A stretch of DNA of 64,000 bases. Source: Achromobacter sp. Root83 (lineage in GTDB: Bacteria > Pseudomonadota > Gammaproteobacteria > Burkholderiales > Burkholderiaceae_B). The position numbers were made by a program, and so were the translations under genes. This document shows, piece by piece, positions 23,276-30,872 of this stretch. The number at the start of each line of letters is the position of its first letter. The stretch's first letter is position 1. The notes beneath the pieces are model-generated. The model was not told the DNA's origin and did not search any database. It was given only the letters and a program-made list of their open reading frames with translations. Location of the stretch: assembly GCF_001428845.1 (NCBI RefSeq), contig NZ_LMIU01000022.1:310001-374000 (forward strand). Reading direction: 5' to 3'.

Positions 23276-25054
23276 ATGACTACTCTTGCTACTCCCCGTA
23301 AGCGCATGAGCCAGGGCCGCCGCCATTTCCTGATGGCGGCTCCCCTGGTCCTGCTGCTGGTGGTGCTGCTCATCTATCCGGTGGGCCAGTTGCTGTTGCT
23401 GAGCGTTTTTGGCGAACACGGCTTCAGCTTGACGCAGTACCAGAAGCTGTTTCAGTCGTCGGTCTACGTGAATGTGCTGCTCATCACGCTGAAGATCTCG
23501 TTGTGGACGACGTTCTTTTCGGTGGTGGCGGGCTATCCCGTGGCCTACCTGATCTCCAGCCTGACGGCCAAGCGCAAGACTTCCCTGCTGTTCTGGGTGC
23601 TGCTGTCCTTCTGGACCAGCTTCCTGGTGCGCACGTTCGCCTGGGTAGTGCTGCTGGGCCGCAATGGCGTGGTGAACCAGCTCCTGCAGGCGCTGGGCAT
23701 CCTGGATGCGCCAGCCAACCTGCTCTACAACTTCGGCAGCGTGCTGGTGGGCATGGTGCATGCGCTGATGCCGCTGGCGGTACTGACGATGCTGTCGGTC
23801 ATGGAGAACATCGACCGCAACTTGCCACGCGCCGCGTCCACCCTGGGCGCCCGGCCGGGCACCGCGTTCTGGAAGATCTACTTCCCGCTGTCGATGCCCG
23901 GCGTCGCGGCCGCGGCCATCATGGTGTTCGTGACGGCCATCGGCTTCTTCATCACGCCCGCGCTACTGGGCGGACGCAAGGAAACGATGATCACGCAGAT
24001 CATCATCGACCAGGTGCAGCAGACGCTGAACTGGGAGTTCGCAGGCGCGGTGTCGGTGCTGCTGCTGGTCGTGGTGCTGGTGGTGTTCGCCATCTACGAC
24101 AAGGTGCTGGGCCTGTCGACCATGACAGGCGGCGCCTCGACCCGACAGCGCGATTCCGGCAAGGAAAGCCTGAGCCGGCGCGCGGGCGATGCAGTGCTGA
24201 CGGTGCTGGCCAACGTGTCCGACGCGTTGTTCGCGCTGCTCCCCAGGCGCCTGCGCCGTTCGGTGTCGGGCACCGGCCAGTCTCGCACCTTGTGGTGGAT
24301 CGTGTTGCTGGTGCTGGCCTTCCTGTCCGCCCCCGCCTTCCTGATGATCCCGCTGTCATTCGATTCCGGCTCGGGACTCACGTGGCCACCCAAGGGTTTT
24401 TCGCTGCAATGGTACGAACAAATGTTCACCTCGCCCGTGTGGATGCAGGCGATCACGCGTTCGCTCATCGTTGGCGTGGGCACGGGACTCCTTGCGATGC
24501 TGATCGGTACGCCGGCCGCTTTCCTGCTGGTGCGCGCGAATATGCGAGGCAAGTCGGCCATGCTGGCTTTCGTGCTATCGCCAATCGTGGTGCCCCGCAT
24601 GATCATCGCCGTGGGCATGTTCTATTTCTTTGCTCGCGTCGGGCTGGTGGGTTCCACCATTGGACTGATCCTGGCGCACACGGTGGTCGCCGTGCCGTAC
24701 GTGGTGATCACCATGATGGCAGTGCTGCGCAACTACGACACGCGGCTGGATCTGGCCGCGCAAAGCCTGGGCGCCGGTCCGTGGTCGACGCTGCGTTTCG
24801 TGACCTTCCCGATCCTGAGCGCGGGGCTGATGTCGTCGTTCCTGTTCGCGTTCGCCACGTCGTTCGATGAGCTGACGATTGCGCTGTTCGCCTCGGGAGG
24901 CCTGAACGCCACGCTGCCCAAGCAGTTCTGGGACGAGGTGACGCTGCAGATTTCGCCGGTGATCGCCTCGGTCTCCACCTGCCTTTTCATCTTCATTGCC
25001 GCGCTGATCTGGCTGGCTGACCGGCTACGCCGCCGCAGTCTGGCTACCCAATGA
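23276..25054 (+). CDS. Fused two-domain ABC permease (PotB-PotC type)
   Basis: A 592-residue inner-membrane protein joining two permease domains that are usually separate. The N-terminal half (residues about 20-280) has six membrane segments and an EAA loop AASTLGARPGTAFWKIYFPL (about residue 185). A hydrophilic linker (about 285-340) follows, then a second six-helix half with the EAA loop AAQSLGAGPWSTLRFVTFPI (about residue 493). Each EAA loop contacts one ATPase subunit, so the fusion supplies the full heterodimeric pore. The ATG at 23276 follows the ATPase stop by 4 bases. Natural fusions of this class exist but are less common than separate PotB and PotC. Confidence 0.88.
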   Translation: MTTLATPRKRMSQGRRHFLMAAPLVLLLVVLLIYPVGQLLLLSVFGEHGFSLTQYQKLFQSSVYVNVLLITLKISLWTTFFSVVAGYPVAYLISSLTAKRKTSLLFWVLLSFWTSFLVRTFAWVVLLGRNGVVNQLLQALGILDAPANLLYNFGSVLVGMVHALMPLAVLTMLSVMENIDRNLPRAASTLGARPGTAFWKIYFPLSMPGVAAAAIMVFVTAIGFFITPALLGGRKETMITQIIIDQVQQTLNWEFAGAVSVLLLVVVLVVFAIYDKVLGLSTMTGGASTRQRDSGKESLSRRAGDAVLTVLANVSDALFALLPRRLRRSVSGTGQSRTLWWIVLLVLAFLSAPAFLMIPLSFDSGSGLTWPPKGFSLQWYEQMFTSPVWMQAITRSLIVGVGTGLLAMLIGTPAAFLLVRANMRGKSAMLAFVLSPIVVPRMIIAVGMFYFFARVGLVGSTIGLILAHTVVAVPYVVITMMAVLRNYDTRLDLAAQSLGAGPWSTLRFVTFPILSAGLMSSFLFAFATSFDELTIALFASGGLNATLPKQFWDEVTLQISPVIASVSTCLFIFIAALIWLADRLRRRSLATQ

Positions 25055-25087
25055 TCCGCGCTTGTTTCACCCTTTAGGATTCGCAAT

Positions 25088-25993
25088 ATGCTGAACGCAA
25101 CCCAACTTCGCGGCGTCTTTCCCGCTATCCCTACCCCCGTCAATGCCGATGACACCATCAACGTCGCGGCCGCGAAGGCGCTGATTTCCTATCTGCTCAA
25201 GCAGGGCATCGACGGCATCGTGCCGCTGGGCGGGACCGGTGAATATGGCGCGCTGGCCCGCGCGGAACGCATCCGCATGTGCAAGCTGACAGTGGACGCC
25301 GTGGCGGGTTCGGTGCCGGTGATTCCGGGGGTTCTGGACCCGGGTTTTCACGATGCCATGCAGGCCGGCCAGGAGTTCGCCGACGCGGGCGCGGATGCGC
25401 TGATGGTGCTCACGCCTTATTACACGACGCCGACGCAGGCTGGCATCCGCGAGTATTTCCTGCGCTATGCGGACGCCTCGCCGCTGCCGGTGATGATCTA
25501 CGAGATCCCCTACCGCACGCGCATCGCGATCGCGCCGGAGGTGCTGCATGAGTTGTCGCGGCACGAGAACATCATCGGCATGAAGGCGTGCAATACCGAC
25601 ATGTACCATTTTCTGCAGACGGTAGCGGGGGTGGATGCGTCGTTTGCGGTATTCAGCGGGGAAGATACGTTGCTCCCGGTGCAGCTGGCGGCGGGTGCGC
25701 GGGGCGGGATCGTGGTGACGGCTACTTTGCTGCCATCGGCTTGGCGCAGGGTGTATGAGCTGGCTTCCGAAGGGCGCACGCGGGAGTCGATGGAACTGCA
25801 CCGGCGGCTGATTCCGCTGATGAATCTGGCGTTCGCGGAGACGAACCCGGGGCCGATGAAGTCGGTGATGGATCTGATCGGCGTGAATGCGCCGGAGGTT
25901 CTGGATCCGCTGGTGCCGCCCGCGGAAGGACTACAGGCTGCGTTGCGCAAGGCGTTGATTCCTTTGCTTAAGGAATTTGAGGGCGTTGCCTGA
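25088..25993 (+). CDS. DapA-family aldolase/dehydratase
   Basis: A 301-residue (beta/alpha)8 class I aldolase of the dihydrodipicolinate synthase/N-acetylneuraminate lyase family. The Schiff-base Lys is K166 in IIGMKACN, the catalytic Tyr is Y138 in MIYEIPYRT, and the carboxylate-binding loop reads PLGGTGEYGAL (about residue 47) in place of the usual GTTGE. Pyruvate or a 2-oxoacid is the expected donor. As last gene of the hydroxyacid/ABC importer operon it is more probably a catabolic 2-keto-3-deoxy acid aldolase or dehydratase than biosynthetic DapA. It is followed by a terminator-like hairpin. Confidence 0.85.
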   Translation: MLNATQLRGVFPAIPTPVNADDTINVAAAKALISYLLKQGIDGIVPLGGTGEYGALARAERIRMCKLTVDAVAGSVPVIPGVLDPGFHDAMQAGQEFADAGADALMVLTPYYTTPTQAGIREYFLRYADASPLPVMIYEIPYRTRIAIAPEVLHELSRHENIIGMKACNTDMYHFLQTVAGVDASFAVFSGEDTLLPVQLAAGARGGIVVTATLLPSAWRRVYELASEGRTRESMELHRRLIPLMNLAFAETNPGPMKSVMDLIGVNAPEVLDPLVPPAEGLQAALRKALIPLLKEFEGVA

Positions 25994-26016
25994 CGGCTTT
26001 CTATTTGGTTTTGTTG

Positions 26017-26050
26017 AAAAAGGACCGCCTGTGACGGGGGGGCCCTTTTT
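26017..26050. terminator. Bidirectional terminator-like hairpin
   Basis: AAAAAGG (26017-26023) pairs with CCTTTTT (26044-26050) and is flanked by a T-run on the + strand and, by symmetry, on the - strand. It lies between the convergent aldolase and IclR genes, so it can serve both. Confidence 0.55.
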
Positions 26051-26065
26051 TTGGGTGGATCGTTG

Positions 26066-26155
26066 GGGCGTTGGTCGTCGCCTCCGGCGACTGCCTTCGG
26101 GTTGCCTCGGGCGCATCTGACGCCCCGCCCATCCCAGGCCCATGCGACGCCGGGA
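26066..26155 (-). repeat. Partial, diverged copy of the dispersed intergenic repeat
   Basis: Read on the - strand this stretch matches the left inverted arm and first half of the element found complete at 37098-37261 and 47253-47416. Shared pieces include GGGCGTCAGATGCGCCCGAG and the small hairpin GTCGCC/GGCGAC. The right arm is missing and there are many differences, so it looks like an old, truncated copy. The rest of the 25994-26262 gap holds the terminator and nothing else I recognise. Confidence 0.7.
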
Positions 26156-26262
26156 AGCCTACGAAGATCTGCAAAACGTACCCACGAAGCTGCGAAGACC
26201 GCACCGACGAAGCGCTGCCAACAATCACATACGCAGTTCATCGCACCACAAAAGCAATATTC

Positions 26263-27090
26263 TCACCTCGAATAAGCCGAAAACTTCGACTTTGATATCG
26301 AAGTCGCCGCCACCTGCACATGCGGCGCCAATTCGGCTTCCACCCTGGCCACCGTCCATCTCGTCGTCGGTACCGCAATATTGATGGCGGCCACTGCCAG
26401 TCCCCGATGATCAATCACCGGCGCCGCCACCGAAATATCGCCCAGCACCGTTTCATTGACGATGATCGCGTAGCCCTTCTCGGCCACCCGCTGCACACGG
26501 TCCAGCAGCCTGTCCGGATTCACCTCCGTGTACGGCGTGATCGCTTCCAGCCTGGTCTGCGCCAGGATCTCGCGACGCTGTTCGTCCGTCAGGCGCGACA
26601 GGATCGCGGTACCCGAGGCCGTGAAATACGCGGGCAGGCGGCTGCCTACTGCGATGTCCACGTTGACCAGATGATGGCCGGGAAAGCGCGCCACGAACAC
26701 GATCTCGTGGCCGTCGAGCTCTTGCAGGTTGGTGGTTTCGCCCAGTGTGCGGCTGATGTCCAGGAGGTACGGCGACGCCTTGTCGATCAACTCGTTAGCG
26801 CGCACGTAGTTGTACGAGAACTGCAGCACCTTCGGCGTCAGCCCGTAGTTGCGCGTGTCCGGGATGCGGCGCAGATAGCCCAGGGTTTCCAGCGTGTAGA
26901 CCAAGCGCTGCGTGGCGCTACGGTCCAGCCCCGACGCGCGGGCGATGTCGGCCAGTGTCATGTGGCGCCTGGAACCGTCGAACGCATGCAGGACCTGAAA
27001 GGCTTTTTCAGTGGAGCCTACGAACAGCGACGAGCGGATCTCGGTCGGCGCTTGCGGTTTTTCCGTGTCGTCGATGGGTGATTTGCGCAC
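26263..27090 (-). CDS. IclR-family transcriptional regulator
   Basis: A 275-residue IclR protein with a GTG start at 27090. The N-terminal winged helix is SSLFVGSTEKAFQVLHAF, then MTLADIARASGLDRSATQRLV and TLETLGYLRR (residues about 20-85). The effector domain shows GSRLPAYFTASGTAIL, the typical IclR helix EILAQTR and GYAIIVNETVLGDISVAAPV. Such regulators bind palindromic operators and respond to small acids. It converges on the hydroxyacid/ABC importer operon and is divergent from the PhyH-type dioxygenase; three copies of TTCAATT lie just upstream. It is the nearest regulator to the palindrome at 19451-19491, so it may control that operon. Confidence 0.88.
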   Translation of the reverse strand: MRKSPIDDTEKPQAPTEIRSSLFVGSTEKAFQVLHAFDGSRRHMTLADIARASGLDRSATQRLVYTLETLGYLRRIPDTRNYGLTPKVLQFSYNYVRANELIDKASPYLLDISRTLGETTNLQELDGHEIVFVARFPGHHLVNVDIAVGSRLPAYFTASGTAILSRLTDEQRREILAQTRLEAITPYTEVNPDRLLDRVQRVAEKGYAIIVNETVLGDISVAAPVIDHRGLAVAAINIAVPTTRWTVARVEAELAPHVQVAATSISKSKFSAYSR

Positions 27091-27178
27091 AGGGGCAACC
27101 TATTTGAGTTCTGGGGAGGCGGCGCAGGCGTCAACGCGGCGTGGGTTTTGCCGGCCCGTCACCGCGTATTGCGCTTAA

Positions 27179-27216
27179 TTCAATTGTAGTTCAATTACTA
27201 ATAGCAGATTTCAATT
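27179..27216. promoter_or_regulatory. Three TTCAATT direct repeats
   Basis: TTCAATT occurs at 27179-27185, 27190-27196 and 27210-27216; the last two extend to TTCAATTAC. They lie in the AT-rich gap just upstream of the IclR gene and downstream of the PhyH gene, in a stretch that must contain the IclR promoter. A regulator-binding role is plausible but unproven. Confidence 0.35.
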
Positions 27217-27229
27217 ACTTTTAGCGTGA

Positions 27230-28006
27230 TCAACCCCGGAAGTCCATCAACGGCACGCCCGGCTGCGAGGCGGAACGGGTGCCCGGCATGGGGTGACAGG
27301 ATTGCGGGTGGTAGGTGTGGACCACGGAAAGCTTCACGCGGCCGCTGCGGTTGCCCTGGGCGGCATGCAGCGTGCGGCAATGGAAGAACACCACGTCGCC
27401 GGCCTCCAGTTCCGGACAGACCGCGCGGGCGATCCATTCGGCATTTTGCGGCGCATCGTCGCGGAAGAATTTCTTGTCGTCAAACTGCTCGGGCGCGAAC
27501 GCCGCCGCGTGCGATCCGGGGATGAAGGACAGCCCCCCGTTGGCGCGCGTTTCCGGCCCCAGGGCCAGCCAGGTGGACACCAGGTCCGTGTCGGAAAAGG
27601 ACCAGTAGCGGATGTCCTGGTGCCAGCCCGTCAGGCTGCCATACGCGGGGTGCTTGGTCATCACGCAGTTGTGGTGCGTCGTGGACAGCACGGGCGGTTC
27701 ACCGAAATAGCGGGCCAGCCATTGGCCGATGCGCGGATCGGTGGCCCACTGGGCAAACACTGGATCGCGGCCATGGGCCCCCAGCAGGCGGCGCACGGTC
27801 ATCCCGCCTTCGGCGGTGCGCGATTCGGGCGCGCCAGGGTAGCGCAGATCGGCTTCGTATTCGATGGGGGCCACGTGGTCGCGCAAGTGGCGCTCGGCCA
27901 GCGCGCGCAGGGCGGCAACCTGTTCGGGGCTTGCAAATTGGCGCGCCACCACGAACCCCTGCTGGCGCAGCTCGGCTATCTGTTCATCAGGCAGTAACCC
28001 GGACAT
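27230..28006 (-). CDS. Phytanoyl-CoA dioxygenase (PhyH) family protein
   Basis: A 258-residue Fe(II)/2-oxoglutarate-dependent oxygenase. The iron ligands are visible as H119-x-D121 in GWHQDIRYW and H204 in CRTLHAAQGN, and the 2-oxoglutarate-binding Arg is probably R213 in SGRVKLS. The N-terminus (DEQIAELRQQGFVVARQFAS) is the normal PhyH beginning. GAGGA upstream supports the ATG at 28006 over the upstream in-frame ATG. These enzymes hydroxylate diverse carboxylates and natural products; the substrate here is unknown. It stands between the IclR and AI-2E genes, all leftward. Confidence 0.82.
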   Translation of the reverse strand: MSGLLPDEQIAELRQQGFVVARQFASPEQVAALRALAERHLRDHVAPIEYEADLRYPGAPESRTAEGGMTVRRLLGAHGRDPVFAQWATDPRIGQWLARYFGEPPVLSTTHHNCVMTKHPAYGSLTGWHQDIRYWSFSDTDLVSTWLALGPETRANGGLSFIPGSHAAAFAPEQFDDKKFFRDDAPQNAEWIARAVCPELEAGDVVFFHCRTLHAAQGNRSGRVKLSVVHTYHPQSCHPMPGTRSASQPGVPLMDFRG

Positions 28007-28109
28007 CTCGATCCTCACTCCCCGCGGCATGTGCAACGCGTCTGCGCGCGAGGCAGGCGGGTACCGGATCAGGCGCCGGTGGGCGCGGGGACGGCTAGAT
28101 TACCAAAAC

Positions 28110-28146
28110 CGCCGGCCGGTACGGGCTCAGGCGGCCGGCGTTTTTT
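28110..28146. terminator. Strong GC-rich hairpin at the 3' end of the AI-2E family gene
   Basis: CGCCGGCC (28110-28117) pairs with GGCCGGCG (28133-28140), followed on the + strand by six T. The stop codon of the leftward AI-2E family gene (28127-28129) lies in the loop; on that strand the stem is followed by GGTTTTGG. It probably terminates that gene's transcript. Confidence 0.55.
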
Positions 28147-29239
28147 CAGGGCGGCCGGCGGGTGGATTCAAGCGGGCGGCGTCGCGCTCCTGCACTTCAT
28201 GGTGCACCCATTCGCGCCACACCGCCACCAGCAGCGCCATCAGCACCGGCCCCACGAAGAGGCCGACGATGCCCATGGTCTTCACGCCCCCCACCAGGCC
28301 GAAGAAGGTCGGCAGGAACGGCAGTTTCACGGGGCCGCCCACCAGACGCGGGCGCAGGGTCTTGTCGACGATGAAGAGCTCCACGCTGCCCCAGACCATC
28401 AGCGCGATGCCCGCCACCACATGGCCCGACCCCACCAGGTACAGCGACACCAGCGTGAACGACAGCGGCGCGCCGCCGGGTATCAGCGCCATGAAGCCGG
28501 TGACGACGCCCAGCAGCACCGGCGACGGCACGCCCGCCACCCAGTACGCCACGCCCAGCACCAGGCCTTCGCCCAGGGCGATCAGGCCCATGCCGGTGAC
28601 GGTGGAATTGATGGTGGCCGGCACCACGCGCGAAAAACGCTGCCAGCGCGCGGGCAGGATGCGTTCGCCCAGCACGTCCAGCTGGGCCACCATGCGGATG
28701 CCGTCCTTGTAGACGAAGAACAGCGTGATCAGCATGAACAGCACGGTCAGGAGCAGTTGGAACACGTTACCCGTGGCCGCCAGCACCATGCGGTAGATAT
28801 TGCCCAGGTGTTCGCCGCTGACGGCCTCGACCAGCGCGCCCAGCGCGTGGGGCTGGCCGATATAGGATTCCCAGTATTGGCCCAGGCGCTCGCCCACGAC
28901 GGGCATGGACGTGATCCATGCCGGCACGTCGACCCCGTGGCGATTGGCCGCGATGGCCCAGGCGAAAAACGCGCTGGCTTCTTTGATGGCATACGACAGG
29001 GCCAGCGTCATCGGCACGATAAGCACCACGATGACCACCAGCAGCGCCAGCGACGCGGCAAGCGCGGTGCGGCCGCCGCAACGGGCGACCAGGCGCTGGT
29101 ACAACGGCCAGCTGGCCAGGCCGATGATCAGCGCCGCCAGCGCGGGAACGAGGAATCCGCTAAGAAAGTAAACCCCCGCCAACAACACGAGCAGCAACAA
29201 CCATCGGGCGATCAGGTAAGCGGGTAGAACAGGCTGCAT
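28127..29239 (-). CDS. AI-2E family membrane protein (YdiK/TqsA-like)
   Basis: A 370-residue inner-membrane protein of the AI-2E transporter family, proteins with eight or so membrane helices proposed to move small molecules or ions, including AI-2 export by TqsA. Helix pairs are clear at both ends (LLLLVLLAGVYFLSGFLVPA near residue 14), and the conserved C-terminal block has LGVVTGFMALIPGGAPLSF and FGLVGGVKTMGIVGLFVGPV, the signature glycine-rich helices of the family. The C-terminus is a charged cytoplasmic tail. It is a single gene with a terminator hairpin at its end. The transported substrate cannot be inferred. Confidence 0.85.
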   Translation of the reverse strand: MQPVLPAYLIARWLLLLVLLAGVYFLSGFLVPALAALIIGLASWPLYQRLVARCGGRTALAASLALLVVIVVLIVPMTLALSYAIKEASAFFAWAIAANRHGVDVPAWITSMPVVGERLGQYWESYIGQPHALGALVEAVSGEHLGNIYRMVLAATGNVFQLLLTVLFMLITLFFVYKDGIRMVAQLDVLGERILPARWQRFSRVVPATINSTVTGMGLIALGEGLVLGVAYWVAGVPSPVLLGVVTGFMALIPGGAPLSFTLVSLYLVGSGHVVAGIALMVWGSVELFIVDKTLRPRLVGGPVKLPFLPTFFGLVGGVKTMGIVGLFVGPVLMALLVAVWREWVHHEVQERDAARLNPPAGRPEKTPAA

Positions 29240-29357
29240 GGAGCGGATCGACAGTAAGGGCGTTGTAGGCTTTGACTGTCGGACTATACAGACGTTTCAC
29301 GAAATACGAGGGACGTAAGGGCTGTATTTACTACGGGGTTTCCCGCGTTTAGTACGC

Positions 29358-29385
29358 ATGGCGGACGCTCCTGCCCGCCATGCGC
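29358..29385. terminator. Hairpin downstream of the LysR gene
   Basis: GCATGGCGG (29358-29366) is the complement of CCGCCATGC (29377-29385). It lies eight bases beyond the stop of the leftward LysR gene at 29393. There is no T-run on that strand, so it may work as a weak or factor-assisted terminator. Confidence 0.4.
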
Positions 29386-29392
29386 GCGCCGC

Positions 29393-30484
29393 TTACAGGG
29401 CGTATTCCGCCGCCTCTTCGCGCGCCGTGCGGCGGCGCGGCGGCATGTCGGCAAGCGCCGGCACCCGGGGGAGCTGGGGTTGGAGCTGAGGTTGGAGCTG
29501 GGCCAGGGCCTCGGCCGTCAGACCCTGGTTACGCTGGTAGACCGCGCACGAAGCGGCCGCCGGATCGGTCTCGTCGCGGCCGCTGAGCAGCGGGCAGCCG
29601 GCGAACAGCTCCGCCACCCAGTCGGTGAAAGCGCGCACCTTGGGCGACAACTGCCGGCTCTGGGGATACAGCACGGAAATCGCCGTGGAGCTGGGCTTCC
29701 ATTGCGGCAGGATTTCTATGAGTTCACCGGATTGCAGATGGGGCAGCGCCATATAGCGCGCGGTCTGGATCAGGCCAAAGCCCTTCAGCCCGCAGTCCAG
29801 GTAGGCGCCCGCTTCGTTCACGGCCACCGTGCCCTTCATGTCCACTTCCTGGTGTTTGCCGTCCACCTTGAAATCCCAGGCGCAATTGCGGCCGGTGCGG
29901 CTGGAGAAATAATGCACCGCGTGGTGGTCGCGCAGGGATTCGATCGTTTGCGGCATGCCGTGGCGCGCGACGTACGTGGGCGACGCGCAGGTCACGGTCT
30001 GCAGGGTGCCGATGCGGCGGGCCACCAGGCTGGAATCTTCCAGGTCGCCGGCGCGGATCACGCAGTCCACGGCCTCTTGCACCATATCCACCGGACGGTC
30101 GCCCAGGCCGAGCACCAGTTCGACGTCCGGGTATTTGTCGTGGAAATCACACAATGCCGGAATCAGGATCAGGCGTCCGATGCAGGTGGGCACGTCGATG
30201 CGCAACCGCCCCTTCAGGCGCAGGGCGGCTTCCTGGAAGCAGGCCTCGGTTTCCTCGACGTCGGCCAGGATGCGCACGCAATGCTGGTAATAGCCGGCGC
30301 CGTCCGGCGTCAGGCCGATACGGCGCGTGGTGCGGTTGAGCAGGCGCACGCCCAGCAGGCGTTCGAGGTTCTGGATGATGGTGGTGACGGTGGTGCGCGG
30401 AAGCGAAAGGCTGTCGGCCGCCCGGGTGAAGCTATTGGCGTCCACGACGCGCACAAACACCTGCATAGCCTGAAAACGGTCCAT
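29393..30484 (-). CDS. LysR-family regulator, likely controls the RND efflux operon
   Basis: A 363-residue LysR protein, about 60 residues longer than usual. The DNA-binding part is MDRFQAMQVFVRVVDANSFTR in two helices, then LSLPRTTVTTIIQNLERLL, the subgroup whose recognition helix reads RTTVT. The effector domain continues to about residue 300. The extra C-terminus contains QLQPQLQPQ and an Arg-rich stretch and looks disordered. AAAAGGA lies upstream of the ATG at 30484. It is divergent from the MexEF-OprN-like operon, the same arrangement as MexT with mexEF-oprN in Pseudomonas, which suggests but does not prove that it activates the pump genes. Confidence 0.82.
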   Translation of the reverse strand: MDRFQAMQVFVRVVDANSFTRAADSLSLPRTTVTTIIQNLERLLGVRLLNRTTRRIGLTPDGAGYYQHCVRILADVEETEACFQEAALRLKGRLRIDVPTCIGRLILIPALCDFHDKYPDVELVLGLGDRPVDMVQEAVDCVIRAGDLEDSSLVARRIGTLQTVTCASPTYVARHGMPQTIESLRDHHAVHYFSSRTGRNCAWDFKVDGKHQEVDMKGTVAVNEAGAYLDCGLKGFGLIQTARYMALPHLQSGELIEILPQWKPSSTAISVLYPQSRQLSPKVRAFTDWVAELFAGCPLLSGRDETDPAAASCAVYQRNQGLTAEALAQLQPQLQPQLPRVPALADMPPRRRTAREEAAEYAL

Positions 30485-30543
30485 GGCGGGGTGTCCTTTT
30501 GGGCAAATAAGTCGGGGTGAACGGAGCATAACCCGATTTCGGC

Positions 30544-30568
30544 GTCGATTAGTCATTTCACACGACTA
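30544..30568. promoter_or_regulatory. LysR-type binding site in the efflux intergenic region
   Basis: TAGTC (30550-30554) and GACTA (30564-30568) form an inverted repeat with a 9-base spacer, and GTCGAT (30544-30549) directly before it matches the core of the MexT nod-box. The rest of the 30485-30872 divergent gap shows no gene; it should contain the promoters of the LysR gene and the pump operon. Confidence 0.45.
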
Positions 30569-30872
30569 GTGTTGCCGGGATAGACAGGTTTATCCGGCCC
30601 CACAAAACACTCAGAATGCAAACCATCTTGAAGTGCCCTTGCCGCCCGGCGCCACAAAAGGGGCATGTCAACCCTCAGATTCCGAACCCGCAGCGAGCCG
30701 CCCCGATCAGGCGCCGCCGCCCAGGATACGCAACACCGTTGCATGCTGCACCGCAGCATATCCATATGGCCATCGGACCCTGAGGACTGGCATTCCCCCA
30801 GGACCGCCGCCGCCTCCCGCCCCAGGCCCCGGGCAAGCGCGCTTCCGCCCCTACACCACTCAAGGAAACATC

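Noticed and set aside
25088-25993. Biosynthetic dapA
   Set aside because: The carboxylate-binding loop reads GGTGE rather than GTTGE and the gene is in a catabolic importer operon, so a lysine biosynthesis role is not supported.
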